In this document: positions 1 through 7,022 of the stretch, piece by piece
How the letters are laid out: each line of letters opens with the position of its first letter
Position numbering within the stretch: position 1 is the first letter of the stretch
Origin: JAFGBZ01 sp043817715
GTDB lineage: Archaea > Iainarchaeota > Iainarchaeia > Iainarchaeales > JAFGBZ01
Direction: 5' to 3'
Assembly (NCBI GenBank): GCA_043817715.1
Contig: JBDRGO010000025.1
Location: forward strand, 1-13,845
DNA length: 13,845 nt
Notes under the pieces: model-generated
Databases searched by the model: none
Seen by the model: only the letters and a program-made list of their open reading frames with translations
Told to the model about the DNA's origin: nothing
Made by a program: the position numbers and the translations under genes

Positions 1-37
1 AAACTCCTTGCTCTTTTCTGTCCAATCCAAAAAACTT

Positions 38-109
38 CCAAAAACAAAACACAAAAACAAAAAACACAACAACCGCACACAAACAAACAAAAAAAATCAA
101 AAAAACAAC
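38..109. other. A/C-only low-complexity stretch
   Basis: Across these 72 bases the plus strand is almost purely A and C; the exceptions are a G at 75 and a T at 97. The minus strand is therefore a T/G tract. No open frame or hairpin explains it. It could be the T-rich 3' end or terminator zone of a minus-strand gene lying left of the window. The rest of 110-360 shows no gene I can support. Confidence 0.5.
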
Positions 110-364
110 GATTCAAACCCGCCAAGTGTCAAACTCAGGTTTTAATTATATCCTGTTCTTTTGCTTATATGAAAAGTCGTGATTCAGCTGGTTTTGGTTC
201 TGGTTTGGATTTTTGCTAAATTAATGAGGCAAAAAGCAAACAATTTCACCTTTTATTTTTTATTTTCTTAACTGTTTCTTTTTTGTTCTCTTTTTCCGGT
301 TCAATTAAGTTAATATTTCTTTTGCATTTAATTTAGTTTCCTAATAAGCAATTTTTACGCATAA

Positions 365-412
365 AGGTTTTTAAAGGACTTAATTATAATTCTATTCCTT
401 TCAGAAGGCGAT
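365..412 (+). promoter_or_regulatory. nrdD promoter region and ribosome binding site
   Basis: A TATA-like AGGTTTTTAAA lies at 365-375, about 40 nt before the nrdD ATG. GAAGGCGAT at 404-412 matches the consensus GGAGGTGAT at 7 of 9 positions, with 4 nt before the start. The 11-mer at 365-375 is identical to the last hairpin arm of the duplicated leader (7120-7130), which may be common ancestry or shared AT-rich promoter vocabulary. Confidence 0.45.
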
Positions 413-416
413 TAAA

Positions 417-3400
417 ATGAGTGAAGTTTTTGAGGAAGTAATTAAGCGGGATGGAAGAAAAACCGAATTCCGTTTGGATAAGATAACCAAGGCGATTTTT
501 GCGGCGGCAAAAGCAGTCGGGGGCGAAAACCAGGCTTTGGCGCAGGAATTATCCATTAAGGTTTATAATGAATTGAAAAAGAATTTCACTAAAAAAAGCC
601 CCCCGACAGTTGAGCAGGTTCAGGACACGGTTGAAAAGGTTTTAATTGAATCAGGACATGCACAAACCGCAAAAGCCTATATCCTGTACCGTGACCAGAG
701 AAAACAGATCCGTGATACAAAGGCATTTTTGGAAAAAGTAGGAAATGTTGTTGATGATTATGTGCTGAAAAGTGACTGGAGGGTTTCAGAAAACTCTAAT
801 GCAAGTTATTCCCTTTCAGGTTTGCAGGCGCATGTTTCAGGGGCAATTTTGGCGGAATATACTTTGAAAAACATTTATCCCAAGGAAATTTCTGATGCCC
901 ACAGGAGCGGGGATTTGCATATTCATGATTTGGGCACTGGGACTTTTGCAGGTTATTCTTTTTATAGAAATGAAACAGTTGTTGTAAAGAATAAGATTAC
1001 TAAAGAAGTTTTTTGTCTTTCATTAGAGCAATTATTTTATTTGGTGAATGCAGGAACCATTGAAGAAAACGGGTTTGAATTAAAGTATTCAAATGAATTT
1101 GAAGTATTGGATGAAACTGGTTGGACTGGAATTCAAAGAGTTTTAAGGCATAAAGATAATGGAAAGAAATTAATCTCATTCAATTCATTTAATGGCGGAA
1201 ACTTAATTGTAACGGAAGACCACCCATTTATTGCTCTTGAAGAAGTAAAAAAAGAAAGTACTTGTAGCAAATGCAGTTCTTTAAACGTGTTCAAAAATCG
1301 TTCAAATAAAAACGGATTTGATTATTTTAAATGCAAGGAATGTAGTGCTACTTTTAAAAAACACATTAAATCAATTGATTTAAATAAAAGAAAAACAAGT
1401 TATGCAAATGAAATTAATCTAAGTAATTATATAATCACTCCTGAAATTAATTTTTCTCCTGCGTATGTTGATTCTTCTTTAAATGCACGGGACTTTTGGT
1501 TTATTGGATTCTTTATTGCTGAAGGAAATAAAAAATATAATTCTTTTCAGTTTGAATTAAGTACTAATTCACTTGAAGCAGATAAATTAATGAATTACCT
1601 TGCTGGAAAAAACATTGAATTTACGCAAAGCTGTAGAACAAGAAACGCAGTAACATCAGGTGAAATGCTTTTAGAAGAAGAGCAGATATTTAATGAAATG
1701 ATTTCAATTCATGTACATGAAAAAAATCTCCCGAATGAAATGGTTTCATTAATGAATTCAATTCGTGCTGGTTCAGAAAACAAAAACTTACCAATTCAAT
1801 TCATGAATTATTCTCCTGAATTAATTGGAGGATTAGTAAGTGGATTAATTGACGGGGACGGAGTAATAAGAAATGATGATGAATGGGTTTCAAGAGCAAA
1901 CATTAGATTAACTTCAAAAACTGCTTTAAGCCAGATTCATTTTTGGTTGAATAATAATGGAATGAATTCAAGTTTGTCAAGCATTGATTCTTATGGTGAA
2001 AGAGAATTTAATGGTGTAAAAATTATTTCAAAAAAACAACTTTATAGTTTAACTTTTTATATTCCTGAAAACAAAGCAAATTTATTTAATGAATGCATTA
2101 AATTAACTCCTGAATTTAAATTCTCAAAAAAAGAATTGGCTCAAAAAGAATTTTCTTCTTTACGAAAAATTGAGGAAATAAAAAATGATTCAGAATATGT
2201 TTATGACATTACTACTGATTCCCATTCATTTTTATGCAATGGGGTTTTAGCCCATAATTGTGCCGGCTGGTCGTTAAGGCAGTTATTAATGGAAGGATTT
2301 AATGGAGTTCCGGGAAGGATTGCTGCTAAACCATCAAAACATTTTAATGCCGCTTTAGGGCAGATAGTTAATTTTTTTGGAACTTTGCAGAATGAATGGG
2401 CCGGTGCACAGGCATTCAGTTCATTTGACACTTATTTGGCGCCGTTGGTTAGGGCGGACAATTTAGATTATAAAAAAGTAAAGCAGTCAATGCAGGAATT
2501 TGTTTTTGCAGTTAATTCAACTTCAAGATGGGGAAACCAGGTTCCATTCACTAACTTGACTTTTGACTGGACTGTTCCGGAAGATTTGAAGGACAAGCCG
2601 GTAATTGTCGGAGGGGAATTATTGGATGAAACTTATTCTGATTACCAGAAAGAAATGGATCTGATTAATAAGGCATTTATTGAAACAATGATTGCAGGGG
2701 ATATGGATGGAAGAATTTTTACTTTTCCGATTCCAACTTATAATATTACGAATGAATTTGACTGGAACAGCGAGAACGCAAATTTATTGTTTGAAATGAC
2801 TGCAAAATACGGAACGCCTTATTTTCAGAACTTTGTTAATTCAAGTTTAAAGCCAAGTGATGTTAGGAGCATGTGTTTAGAAGAAAATGAGTTTATTTTA
2901 GTGAAAGAAAAAGAAGAAATAAAAAAAATGAAAATTAATGAATTAATTGAAGCTTATTCAAAAGAATTTGACGATAAATGGAGTGAACCAAAAAAAGATG
3001 TTTTTGCCCTTTCATTAAATCCAGTAACTTATAAAGTTGAATGGGCTAAAATTAATGCTTTTTATAAAACAAAAGATAATTCTCTTGTCAGAATAACCAC
3101 TAAAGAAGGCAAAAAAATCAATGTTTCAAAAGATCATCCTGTAGCGATTTATACTGAGGAAGGAATTAAAACAAAGCTTGCAAAAAACATTAAGAAAAAT
3201 GATTTAATTCTTTCAACTAAAACAGCTGAGAATTCTTTAAATTACCACAATCAATTTTTTGCTGGATTTGAACTGGATGAAGAAATGGCGTTCTTTTTAG
3301 GTTTATTTGTTTCAGAAGGAAATTATTTATATGAAACAAGAAAAAATCTCCGTACTTATGGAAAAGAAAAAGGATTACAATTTACTTTCCATTTAAAAGA

Positions 3401-4928
3401 ACAAAATTTGATTTCTTTTATAAAAGATTTTGTTTCAAAAAGATTTAATTTAGAAACCAAAGAAAAAAAAGACCCTAGATGGGACACTTATTATTGTTAT
3501 ATTTATAATTCAGAACTTGCGAGAAAATTAGCTAAAAATAAGTTATGCAAAAAACATTCTCTCCCAAAAGAATTATTTAATTCCCCCAAAGCTGTAATTG
3601 AATCATTCTTAACTGGTTTTTTTGAAGGTGATGGTTATACTAAAGGAAATGAAATCCACATTAATGATAAGGAAATCGCAAAAGAACTTGTGTTGCTTTA
3701 TACTTTAGTGGGAATTCCAGTAACTTATAGAGAAAGAAAAAACTCACAAGTGATAAGAATCCAGCACATTCAGGGAAGGGGCTCAAAACAAGGAATAATT
3801 AAAAACGATATTTTGTATAATCGTGTTCCGCAATTTGTGGTTCAAACAGGAAAAGATAAACCATTTTACAGCAAGCAATTTATGGTAAGTCTAAGTGCAG
3901 TGGAAAAACATAATGCATTTACTGCTGAAGCAGAAAAATTAATGAATGCGGATTTTGCGGCAGTTCAAGTTAAAGAAGTTGAATTAGAAAAACAAGAAAA
4001 AGAAATTAATTTTTATGATATTGAATTAGAAAAAAACCATTTTTTTATTCATTCGTTAGGCACAATAACTCATAATTGCTGCAGGCTTCAGCTGGATGTA
4101 AGGGAATTAAAAAGCAAAACAGGCGGTTTATTCGGAAGCGGTGAATCAACCGGGTCTGTTGGAGTTGTAACAATTAATCTTCCAAGAATTGGCTATCTGT
4201 CAAAATCAAAAGAAGAATTTTTTGAAAAACTGGGAAAATTAATGGAATTAGGAAAAGAATCGCTTCAAATTAAACGAAAAGAAGTAATGAAAAACATGAA
4301 AAATGGATTGCTTCCTTATTCCCAAAGATATTTGGGAACCCTGGACCATCATTTTTCAACAATTGGTTTGGTTGGAATGAATGAAGCATGCCTTAACTTC
4401 CTTGGAAAAGACATTACTTCTGATGCAGGAAGGGAATTTGCATTGGATGTGCTTGATTTCATGCGGGACAAATTAACTGTTTTTCAGGAAGAAACAGGGC
4501 ATATTTTTAATTTAGAGGCAACTCCTGCTGAAGGCACTTCATATCGCTTGGCAAGATTGGATAAAAAAATTTATTCAGACATAATTGCTGCAGGAACAAA
4601 AGAACCTTATTACACTAATTCAACCCAGTTGCCTGTAGGGCATACTGAAGATATTTTTGAAGCATTAGAACACCAGGATGAATTACAAGCAAAATATAGC
4701 GGCGGCACGGTTCTCCACGGTTTTATGGGCGAAAGAATTACTTCAAGTGAAGCATGCAAAAAATTAGTTAAAACAATTGCATATAAATTCAAGCTTCCGT
4801 ATTATACAATAACCCCTACATTTAGTATATGTCCTGAACATGGTTATATTGCAGGAGAGCATCATACTTGTCCCTGCATTAAAGATAAAGAAACTGAAAA
4901 AAAGGAGGTGGCAATAAATGCCAGATGA
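417..4928 (+). CDS. nrdD: Anaerobic (class III) ribonucleoside-triphosphate reductase, catalytic part, with two inteins
   Basis: Reduces ribonucleoside triphosphates to deoxyribonucleotides under anaerobic conditions by glycyl/thiyl radical chemistry. The 1503-residue ORF holds an N-terminal ATP-cone (about 5-97), an NrdD core interrupted by inteins at 181-614 and 820-1220, and a C-terminal metal-knuckle half (C1472-P-E-H1475 to C1485-P-C1487). Removing the inteins leaves about 668 residues, within the family range. Core landmarks are HIHDLG before intein 1, GY/CAGWSLRQLL across its site, SM/CCRLQLDVREL across the second site, and GGLFGSGESTGSVGVVTIN after it. The ORF stops after EVAINAR and lacks the usual RVxGYxRPVxxWN glycyl-radical tail, which is encoded by the overlapping next ORF in another frame. 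The start is the first ATG after an SD-like GAAGGCGAT. NrdG follows downstream. The family call is certain; the split is read directly from the sequence. Confidence 0.96.
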   Translation: MSEVFEEVIKRDGRKTEFRLDKITKAIFAAAKAVGGENQALAQELSIKVYNELKKNFTKKSPPTVEQVQDTVEKVLIESGHAQTAKAYILYRDQRKQIRDTKAFLEKVGNVVDDYVLKSDWRVSENSNASYSLSGLQAHVSGAILAEYTLKNIYPKEISDAHRSGDLHIHDLGTGTFAGYSFYRNETVVVKNKITKEVFCLSLEQLFYLVNAGTIEENGFELKYSNEFEVLDETGWTGIQRVLRHKDNGKKLISFNSFNGGNLIVTEDHPFIALEEVKKESTCSKCSSLNVFKNRSNKNGFDYFKCKECSATFKKHIKSIDLNKRKTSYANEINLSNYIITPEINFSPAYVDSSLNARDFWFIGFFIAEGNKKYNSFQFELSTNSLEADKLMNYLAGKNIEFTQSCRTRNAVTSGEMLLEEEQIFNEMISIHVHEKNLPNEMVSLMNSIRAGSENKNLPIQFMNYSPELIGGLVSGLIDGDGVIRNDDEWVSRANIRLTSKTALSQIHFWLNNNGMNSSLSSIDSYGEREFNGVKIISKKQLYSLTFYIPENKANLFNECIKLTPEFKFSKKELAQKEFSSLRKIEEIKNDSEYVYDITTDSHSFLCNGVLAHNCAGWSLRQLLMEGFNGVPGRIAAKPSKHFNAALGQIVNFFGTLQNEWAGAQAFSSFDTYLAPLVRADNLDYKKVKQSMQEFVFAVNSTSRWGNQVPFTNLTFDWTVPEDLKDKPVIVGGELLDETYSDYQKEMDLINKAFIETMIAGDMDGRIFTFPIPTYNITNEFDWNSENANLLFEMTAKYGTPYFQNFVNSSLKPSDVRSMCLEENEFILVKEKEEIKKMKINELIEAYSKEFDDKWSEPKKDVFALSLNPVTYKVEWAKINAFYKTKDNSLVRITTKEGKKINVSKDHPVAIYTEEGIKTKLAKNIKKNDLILSTKTAENSLNYHNQFFAGFELDEEMAFFLGLFVSEGNYLYETRKNLRTYGKEKGLQFTFHLKEQNLISFIKDFVSKRFNLETKEKKDPRWDTYYCYIYNSELARKLAKNKLCKKHSLPKELFNSPKAVIESFLTGFFEGDGYTKGNEIHINDKEIAKELVLLYTLVGIPVTYRERKNSQVIRIQHIQGRGSKQGIIKNDILYNRVPQFVVQTGKDKPFYSKQFMVSLSAVEKHNAFTAEAEKLMNADFAAVQVKEVELEKQEKEINFYDIELEKNHFFIHSLGTITHNCCRLQLDVRELKSKTGGLFGSGESTGSVGVVTINLPRIGYLSKSKEEFFEKLGKLMELGKESLQIKRKEVMKNMKNGLLPYSQRYLGTLDHHFSTIGLVGMNEACLNFLGKDITSDAGREFALDVLDFMRDKLTVFQEETGHIFNLEATPAEGTSYRLARLDKKIYSDIIAAGTKEPYYTNSTQLPVGHTEDIFEALEHQDELQAKYSGGTVLHGFMGERITSSEACKKLVKTIAYKFKLPYYTITPTFSICPEHGYIAGEHHTCPCIKDKETEKKEVAINAR
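957..2258 (+). mobile_element. Intein 1 of NrdD (434 aa), LAGLIDADG homing endonuclease with zinc-ribbon insert
   Basis: Protein-splicing element at NrdD residues 181-614. It begins with Ser (GY/SFYRNETVVVKN), has a block-B motif VTEDHPF, and ends with block F/G VYDITTDSHSFLCNG through AHN, followed by extein Cys615. LAGLIDADG motifs are at GFFIAEG (364-370) and LVSGLIDGDG (473-482), with acidic residues E369 and D481, so the endonuclease may be active. Between the splicing half and the endonuclease lies a CxxC...CxxC ribbon (C283, C286, C306, C309). Codon use is more AT-rich than in the flanking extein. M. jannaschii NrdD is known to carry two inteins; whether these are the same sites needs alignment. 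Confidence 0.95.
2874..4076 (+). mobile_element. Intein 2 of NrdD (401 aa), LAGLIDADG homing endonuclease
   Basis: Protein-splicing element at NrdD residues 820-1220. It starts with Cys820 (SM/CLEENEFILV), has block B VSKDHPVAIY, LAGLIDADG motifs GLFVSEG (962-968) and FLTGFFEGDG (1064-1073), block F NFYDIELEKNHFFIH, and ends THN before extein Cys1221-Cys1222. All splicing residues are present (Cys1, block-B His, terminal His-Asn, +1 Cys), and E967 and D1072 are candidate endonuclease acids. Excision restores SM-CCRLQLD, the family's active-site segment. There is no zinc ribbon, unlike intein 1, so the two are not recent copies of one another. Confidence 0.95.
4904..4910 (+). promoter_or_regulatory. 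Strong internal Shine-Dalgarno for the glycyl-radical ORF
   Basis: GGAGGTG sits inside the 3' end of the large nrdD ORF, 7 nt before the ATG at 4918. In the frame of the small ORF a TAA stop (4915-4917) lies directly before that ATG. The site therefore points to separate initiation rather than read-through, and it supports the split of NrdD. Confidence 0.85.
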
Positions 4929-5082
4929 ATGCAGTAAAGAAAATGAATGCGGCCAGCAAACAGAAGTTTTTTCAAGAGTAGTTGGTTACTTTAGGCCAGT
5001 ACAGAACTGGAATGAAGGAAAAAAAGAAGAATTTAAAGACAGAAAAGAATTCACTGAACAAAAAGCAATGCAGCATATCTAA
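4918..5082 (+). CDS. Separate glycyl-radical C-terminal peptide of class III ribonucleotide reductase (54 aa)
   Basis: A 54-residue protein carrying what is normally the C-terminal tail of NrdD: EVFSRVVGYFRPVQNWNEGK at residues 16-35, then KEEFKDRKEF. Gly23 in RVVGYF is the expected glycyl-radical residue that NrdG activates. Cys5 and Cys11 precede it and resemble the end of the zinc knuckle. It overlaps the large nrdD ORF by 11 bp in the +1 frame, starts at ATG after a near-perfect GGAGGTG, and is followed by a T-tract terminator. A simple frameshift error is unlikely because an in-frame TAA directly precedes its ATG. I infer that it docks onto the NrdD catalytic protein to form an active enzyme, by analogy with YfiD/GrcA, which supplies a replacement glycyl-radical domain to pyruvate formate-lyase. 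Family identity is sure; function as a separate subunit is inferred. Confidence 0.9.
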   Translation: MPDECSKENECGQQTEVFSRVVGYFRPVQNWNEGKKEEFKDRKEFTEQKAMQHI

Positions 5083-5113
5083 TTCTTTCTTTTTTTTTTA
5101 ATTTTTATTTTTT
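5083..5113 (+). terminator. T-tract terminator after nrdD
   Basis: Immediately after the small ORF stop comes a run that is nearly all T (TTCTTTCTTTTTTTTTT, then ATTTTTATTTTTT). Archaeal transcription commonly ends at such tracts without a hairpin. It may be leaky, with nrdG transcribed partly by read-through. Confidence 0.6.
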
Positions 5114-5115
5114 AC

Positions 5116-5133
5116 CAACTTTTTTAAAAGTTG
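5116..5133 (+). repeat. CAACTTTT / AAAAGTTG hairpin upstream of nrdG
   Basis: CAACTTTTTTAAAAGTTG can form an 8-bp stem, 15 nt before the nrdG start. The same arm sequences occur twice in the tRNA-Asp intron (11822-11839 and 11868-11888). It is followed by TTTAAAG, a motif also typical of the duplicated leader. It may be an RNA hairpin in the nrdG 5' UTR. Confidence 0.5.
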
Positions 5134-5147
5134 TTTAAAGTGATTTC

Positions 5148-5825
5148 ATGGATTTTTACGGAATACAAAAAACAACTTTAGTTGATTTTCCTGACACAAT
5201 CGCATGCGTTCTTTTTACAGGCAGATGCAATTTCAAATGCGGTTTCTGCTATAATAAAGACCTTGTATTGAATCCGAAAAAACTTCCGAAAATTTCCGAA
5301 CAAGAAGCAATTGATTTTTTAATTAAAAAAAAGAAATATTTGGAAGGCTTGGTTATTTCAGGAGGCGAACCCACGCTTCACAAAGAGCTTTCTTCTTTTA
5401 TTAAAAAAGCAAAAGAAATCGGTTATAAAATAAAATTAGATACTAATGGATCAAATCCTGAGGTATTAGAAAAATTATTCAAAGAAAAACTCCTGGATTA
5501 TGTAGCAATGGACATTAAATCTTCTGAAAAAAATTATGAAAAAGCATGCGGGGTAAAAATTGATTTTTCAAATATTAAAAAATCTGTTTCATTAATTATG
5601 AATTCAGGAATTGATTATGAATTCCGTTCCACAATAATGCCTGAATTTTATTCAAAAAAAGACGCTGAATTAATAGCAAATGAATTAATTCCAAATGCAA
5701 AAATTTATTTTTTACAGCAATTCTTTCCAGTTGAAACACTTATTGATTTATCTTTTAGTTCAAAACCACGTTATTCAAAAGAGCAGGCACTTGAATTAAA
5801 ACCAATCCTTGAAAAAAAAAATTAA
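5148..5825 (+). CDS. nrdG: Anaerobic ribonucleotide reductase activating protein, radical SAM (NrdG type)
   Basis: Radical SAM enzyme expected to generate the glycyl radical on the NrdD tail using SAM and a [4Fe-4S] cluster. The cluster motif is C27-x3-C31-x2-C34 (GRCNFKCGFCYN), and the SAM-binding GGEP is at 72-75 (VISGGEPTLH). Later strands include KLDTNG and MDIKSS. The N-terminus GIQKTTLVDFPDTIAC is typical of the longer archaeal/anaerobe NrdG group (NrdG2, TIGR02495-like) rather than the short E. coli type. At 225 residues it looks complete. It follows both NrdD pieces on the same strand, which fixes the likely substrate. GTGAT just before the ATG is only a weak SD match. Members of this broad group can also activate other glycyl-radical enzymes, but the context favours NrdD. 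Confidence 0.92.
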   Translation: MDFYGIQKTTLVDFPDTIACVLFTGRCNFKCGFCYNKDLVLNPKKLPKISEQEAIDFLIKKKKYLEGLVISGGEPTLHKELSSFIKKAKEIGYKIKLDTNGSNPEVLEKLFKEKLLDYVAMDIKSSEKNYEKACGVKIDFSNIKKSVSLIMNSGIDYEFRSTIMPEFYSKKDAELIANELIPNAKIYFLQQFFPVETLIDLSFSSKPRYSKEQALELKPILEKKN

Positions 5826-5849
5826 GAAAGTTGAAGTAAGGAATTTTGA

Positions 5850-6059
5850 TTAATGCTTACAGCATCTGCATGTTGCATTTTCTTTCTTGTCTTCAACCAT
5901 CGGCTTTCCGCAGCAATGATTTACTTCAATTTTTGGGTGTTCGCATTCTTCATCTCCGCAGTCGCATTTCATTTCAGTTCCTTTAACTTTCATATGCTTT
6001 CCACAGCATTTAGGCGCTTCAACTTTTGCACCGCATGAGTCGCATTTCAATACAGTCAT
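5850..6059 (-). CDS. Cys-rich metal-binding mini-protein (69 aa)
   Basis: A 69-residue protein with 12 Cys and no signal peptide, so probably cytoplasmic. Two similar halves are visible: CDSCG then CCGKHM (residues 6-23), and CDCGDEECEH then CCGKPM (32-54), ending CRCCKH. The C..CG...CCG.xM pattern recalls desulforedoxin/rubredoxin-like and zinc-ribbon knuckles, so it likely binds Fe or Zn, or stores or buffers metal. No enzyme function can be assigned. Start ATG 6059 follows a strong SD (GGAGGTGA on the minus strand, 6064-6071). It is convergent with nrdG (24 bp between stops). A perfect 14-bp palindrome lies 25 nt upstream of the start and is a candidate operator. An open frame on the opposite strand is an artefact of the same codons. 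Confidence 0.85.
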   Translation of the reverse strand: MTVLKCDSCGAKVEAPKCCGKHMKVKGTEMKCDCGDEECEHPKIEVNHCCGKPMVEDKKENATCRCCKH

Positions 6060-6063
6060 TTTT

Positions 6064-6097
6064 TCACCTCCTATTCCAAAAAGTTAACAATTGTTAA
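6064..6097 (-). promoter_or_regulatory. SD plus candidate operator palindrome TTAACAATTGTTAA
   Basis: Reading the minus strand, the perfect 14-bp inverted repeat TTAACAATTGTTAA (6084-6097) sits just before the SD (6064-6071) of the Cys-rich gene. A TATA-like TTAAAATTT overlaps its upstream edge (about 6094-6102). This is where a winged-helix repressor of the ArsR/MarR type would block transcription. The regulator is not in this window. Confidence 0.5.
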
Positions 6098-6185
6098 ATT
6101 TTAATCACAAAATTCTTTTAATACTATCCTAAACCCTATTGCATATTTCATAAAACCCCCTTATCCAAAAGATTATGTATTAAGG

Positions 6186-6202
6186 AAACAAATTATTTGT
6201 TT
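6186..6202 (-). terminator. Hairpin after the DUF1624-type gene
   Basis: AAACAAAT and ATTTGTTT flank a single base, giving a perfect AT-rich inverted repeat 2 nt beyond the TAG stop of the minus-strand gene. It may be a terminator or a 3' end stabiliser; the evidence is only symmetry and position. The rest of 6098-6185 shows no gene. Confidence 0.35.
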
Positions 6203-6204
6203 TT

Positions 6205-6918
6205 CTAAATAACTTTTATCAACCATATTATTGTGAATAAAAGAGGTTGATGAATGAAGTAAATAATCAATGATTTTCTTCCAATTGCTTGAATTAATTC
6301 AATTATTTTCATTTTTGGCTTCTCAATTTTAATCCTTGGCTTTAACTCATAATAAAACCAGTTTCCTGCTGAAATTCCTATTAAAACAATTCCATACCAT
6401 GGAATTATTGGAAAGAAATCAAGCGCAGCAAAAGGCCTTGACAAACCCATCCAAACCAATGATTCAATCCCAAATCCCTCTAAATTCACTATAAAAGGCA
6501 CTAAAATTAGCAATATTCCAAGCAAAAAAGCCATTTTTTTTGTCCTGATTAATGGAATTGACAGTACTATTGACATTCCGATTAAATGTAATACTCCGAA
6601 ATAAATGAATTGCGTTGGAAACAAAATCCATGAAAAAAATGTAATAATTAATCCAAAACCGAATACTTTTGCGCCTCTTAATAAGAAATTTTTTGCATAG
6701 TTTTCCTTATGCTTGGAATAATTAATTGTTAATATAATTCCTGCAATGAACAGAAAAAGCCCTGCAGTGATTTTTTGAAGTAATCCAAATCCTCCTGAAT
6801 ATAATTCCACTTCAATTAATTCAAAATAATTTAAATTCCAAATAAAATGAAATATTATCATTAATATTACTGCAATTCCTCTTGCAAAATCAATTTCCCA
6901 GAAACGAATTTTATTCAA
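6205..6918 (-). CDS. DUF1624 / HGSNAT-type membrane acyltransferase-like protein
   Basis: A polytopic membrane protein of 237 residues with about seven hydrophobic segments (about 12-29, 47-66, 84-101, 105-123, 128-145, 168-187, 215-234). The N-terminal R5-x2-EIDFARGIAVILMIIFH, the F-P-IIPWYGIVLIGISAGN segment (169-186) and the C-terminal IGRKSLIIYFIHQPLL (212-227) match the DUF1624 family (heparan-alpha-glucosaminide N-acetyltransferase catalytic domain, PF07786). Family members move acyl groups onto sugars across the membrane; the substrate here is unknown. The start must be TTG at 6918: a stop (TGA, 6925-6927) is just upstream in frame and the next Met lies inside the first membrane segment. 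AGGA sits 11 nt upstream of it. It may modify the cell surface, given the neighbouring secreted genes. Confidence 0.85.
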   Translation of the reverse strand: MNKIRFWEIDFARGIAVILMIIFHFIWNLNYFELIEVELYSGGFGLLQKITAGLFLFIAGIILTINYSKHKENYAKNFLLRGAKVFGFGLIITFFSWILFPTQFIYFGVLHLIGMSIVLSIPLIRTKKMAFLLGILLILVPFIVNLEGFGIESLVWMGLSRPFAALDFFPIIPWYGIVLIGISAGNWFYYELKPRIKIEKPKMKIIELIQAIGRKSLIIYFIHQPLLFTIIWLIKVI

Positions 6919-6982
6919 TTTGAATCAATTCCTGCAAAATATTTTTTATTCAATTTAAACCAAATAAATTAAAAAAGAAGTT

Positions 6983-6990
6983 TTTTTATA
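6983..6990 (+). promoter_or_regulatory. TATA-like box for leader copy A
   Basis: TTTTTATA lies 33-40 nt before the upstream-ORF ATG at 7023. With archaeal TATA-to-start spacing, transcription would begin near 7010-7015, so the first start codon reached is that of the leader ORF. The region between the divergent genes holds nothing else. Confidence 0.45.
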
Positions 6991-7022
6991 CTAGTAATTT
7001 CTTTTATTTGCAGTGGTTTTTA

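Noticed and set aside
169..219. 16-codon ORF (MKSRDSAGFGSGLDFC) upstream of nrdD
   Set aside because: Too short, with no SD and nothing recognisable; not distinguishable from chance.
4896..4928. Programmed frameshift at the A7 run joining the two NrdD pieces
   Set aside because: The small ORF's frame has a TAA at 4915-4917, directly before its ATG, so a shift at the A-run would terminate. The perfect SD spacing supports independent initiation.
5853..6038. Plus-strand open frame opposite the Cys-rich gene
   Set aside because: It arises from reading Cys codons in reverse; the minus strand has the strong SD and patterned cysteines.
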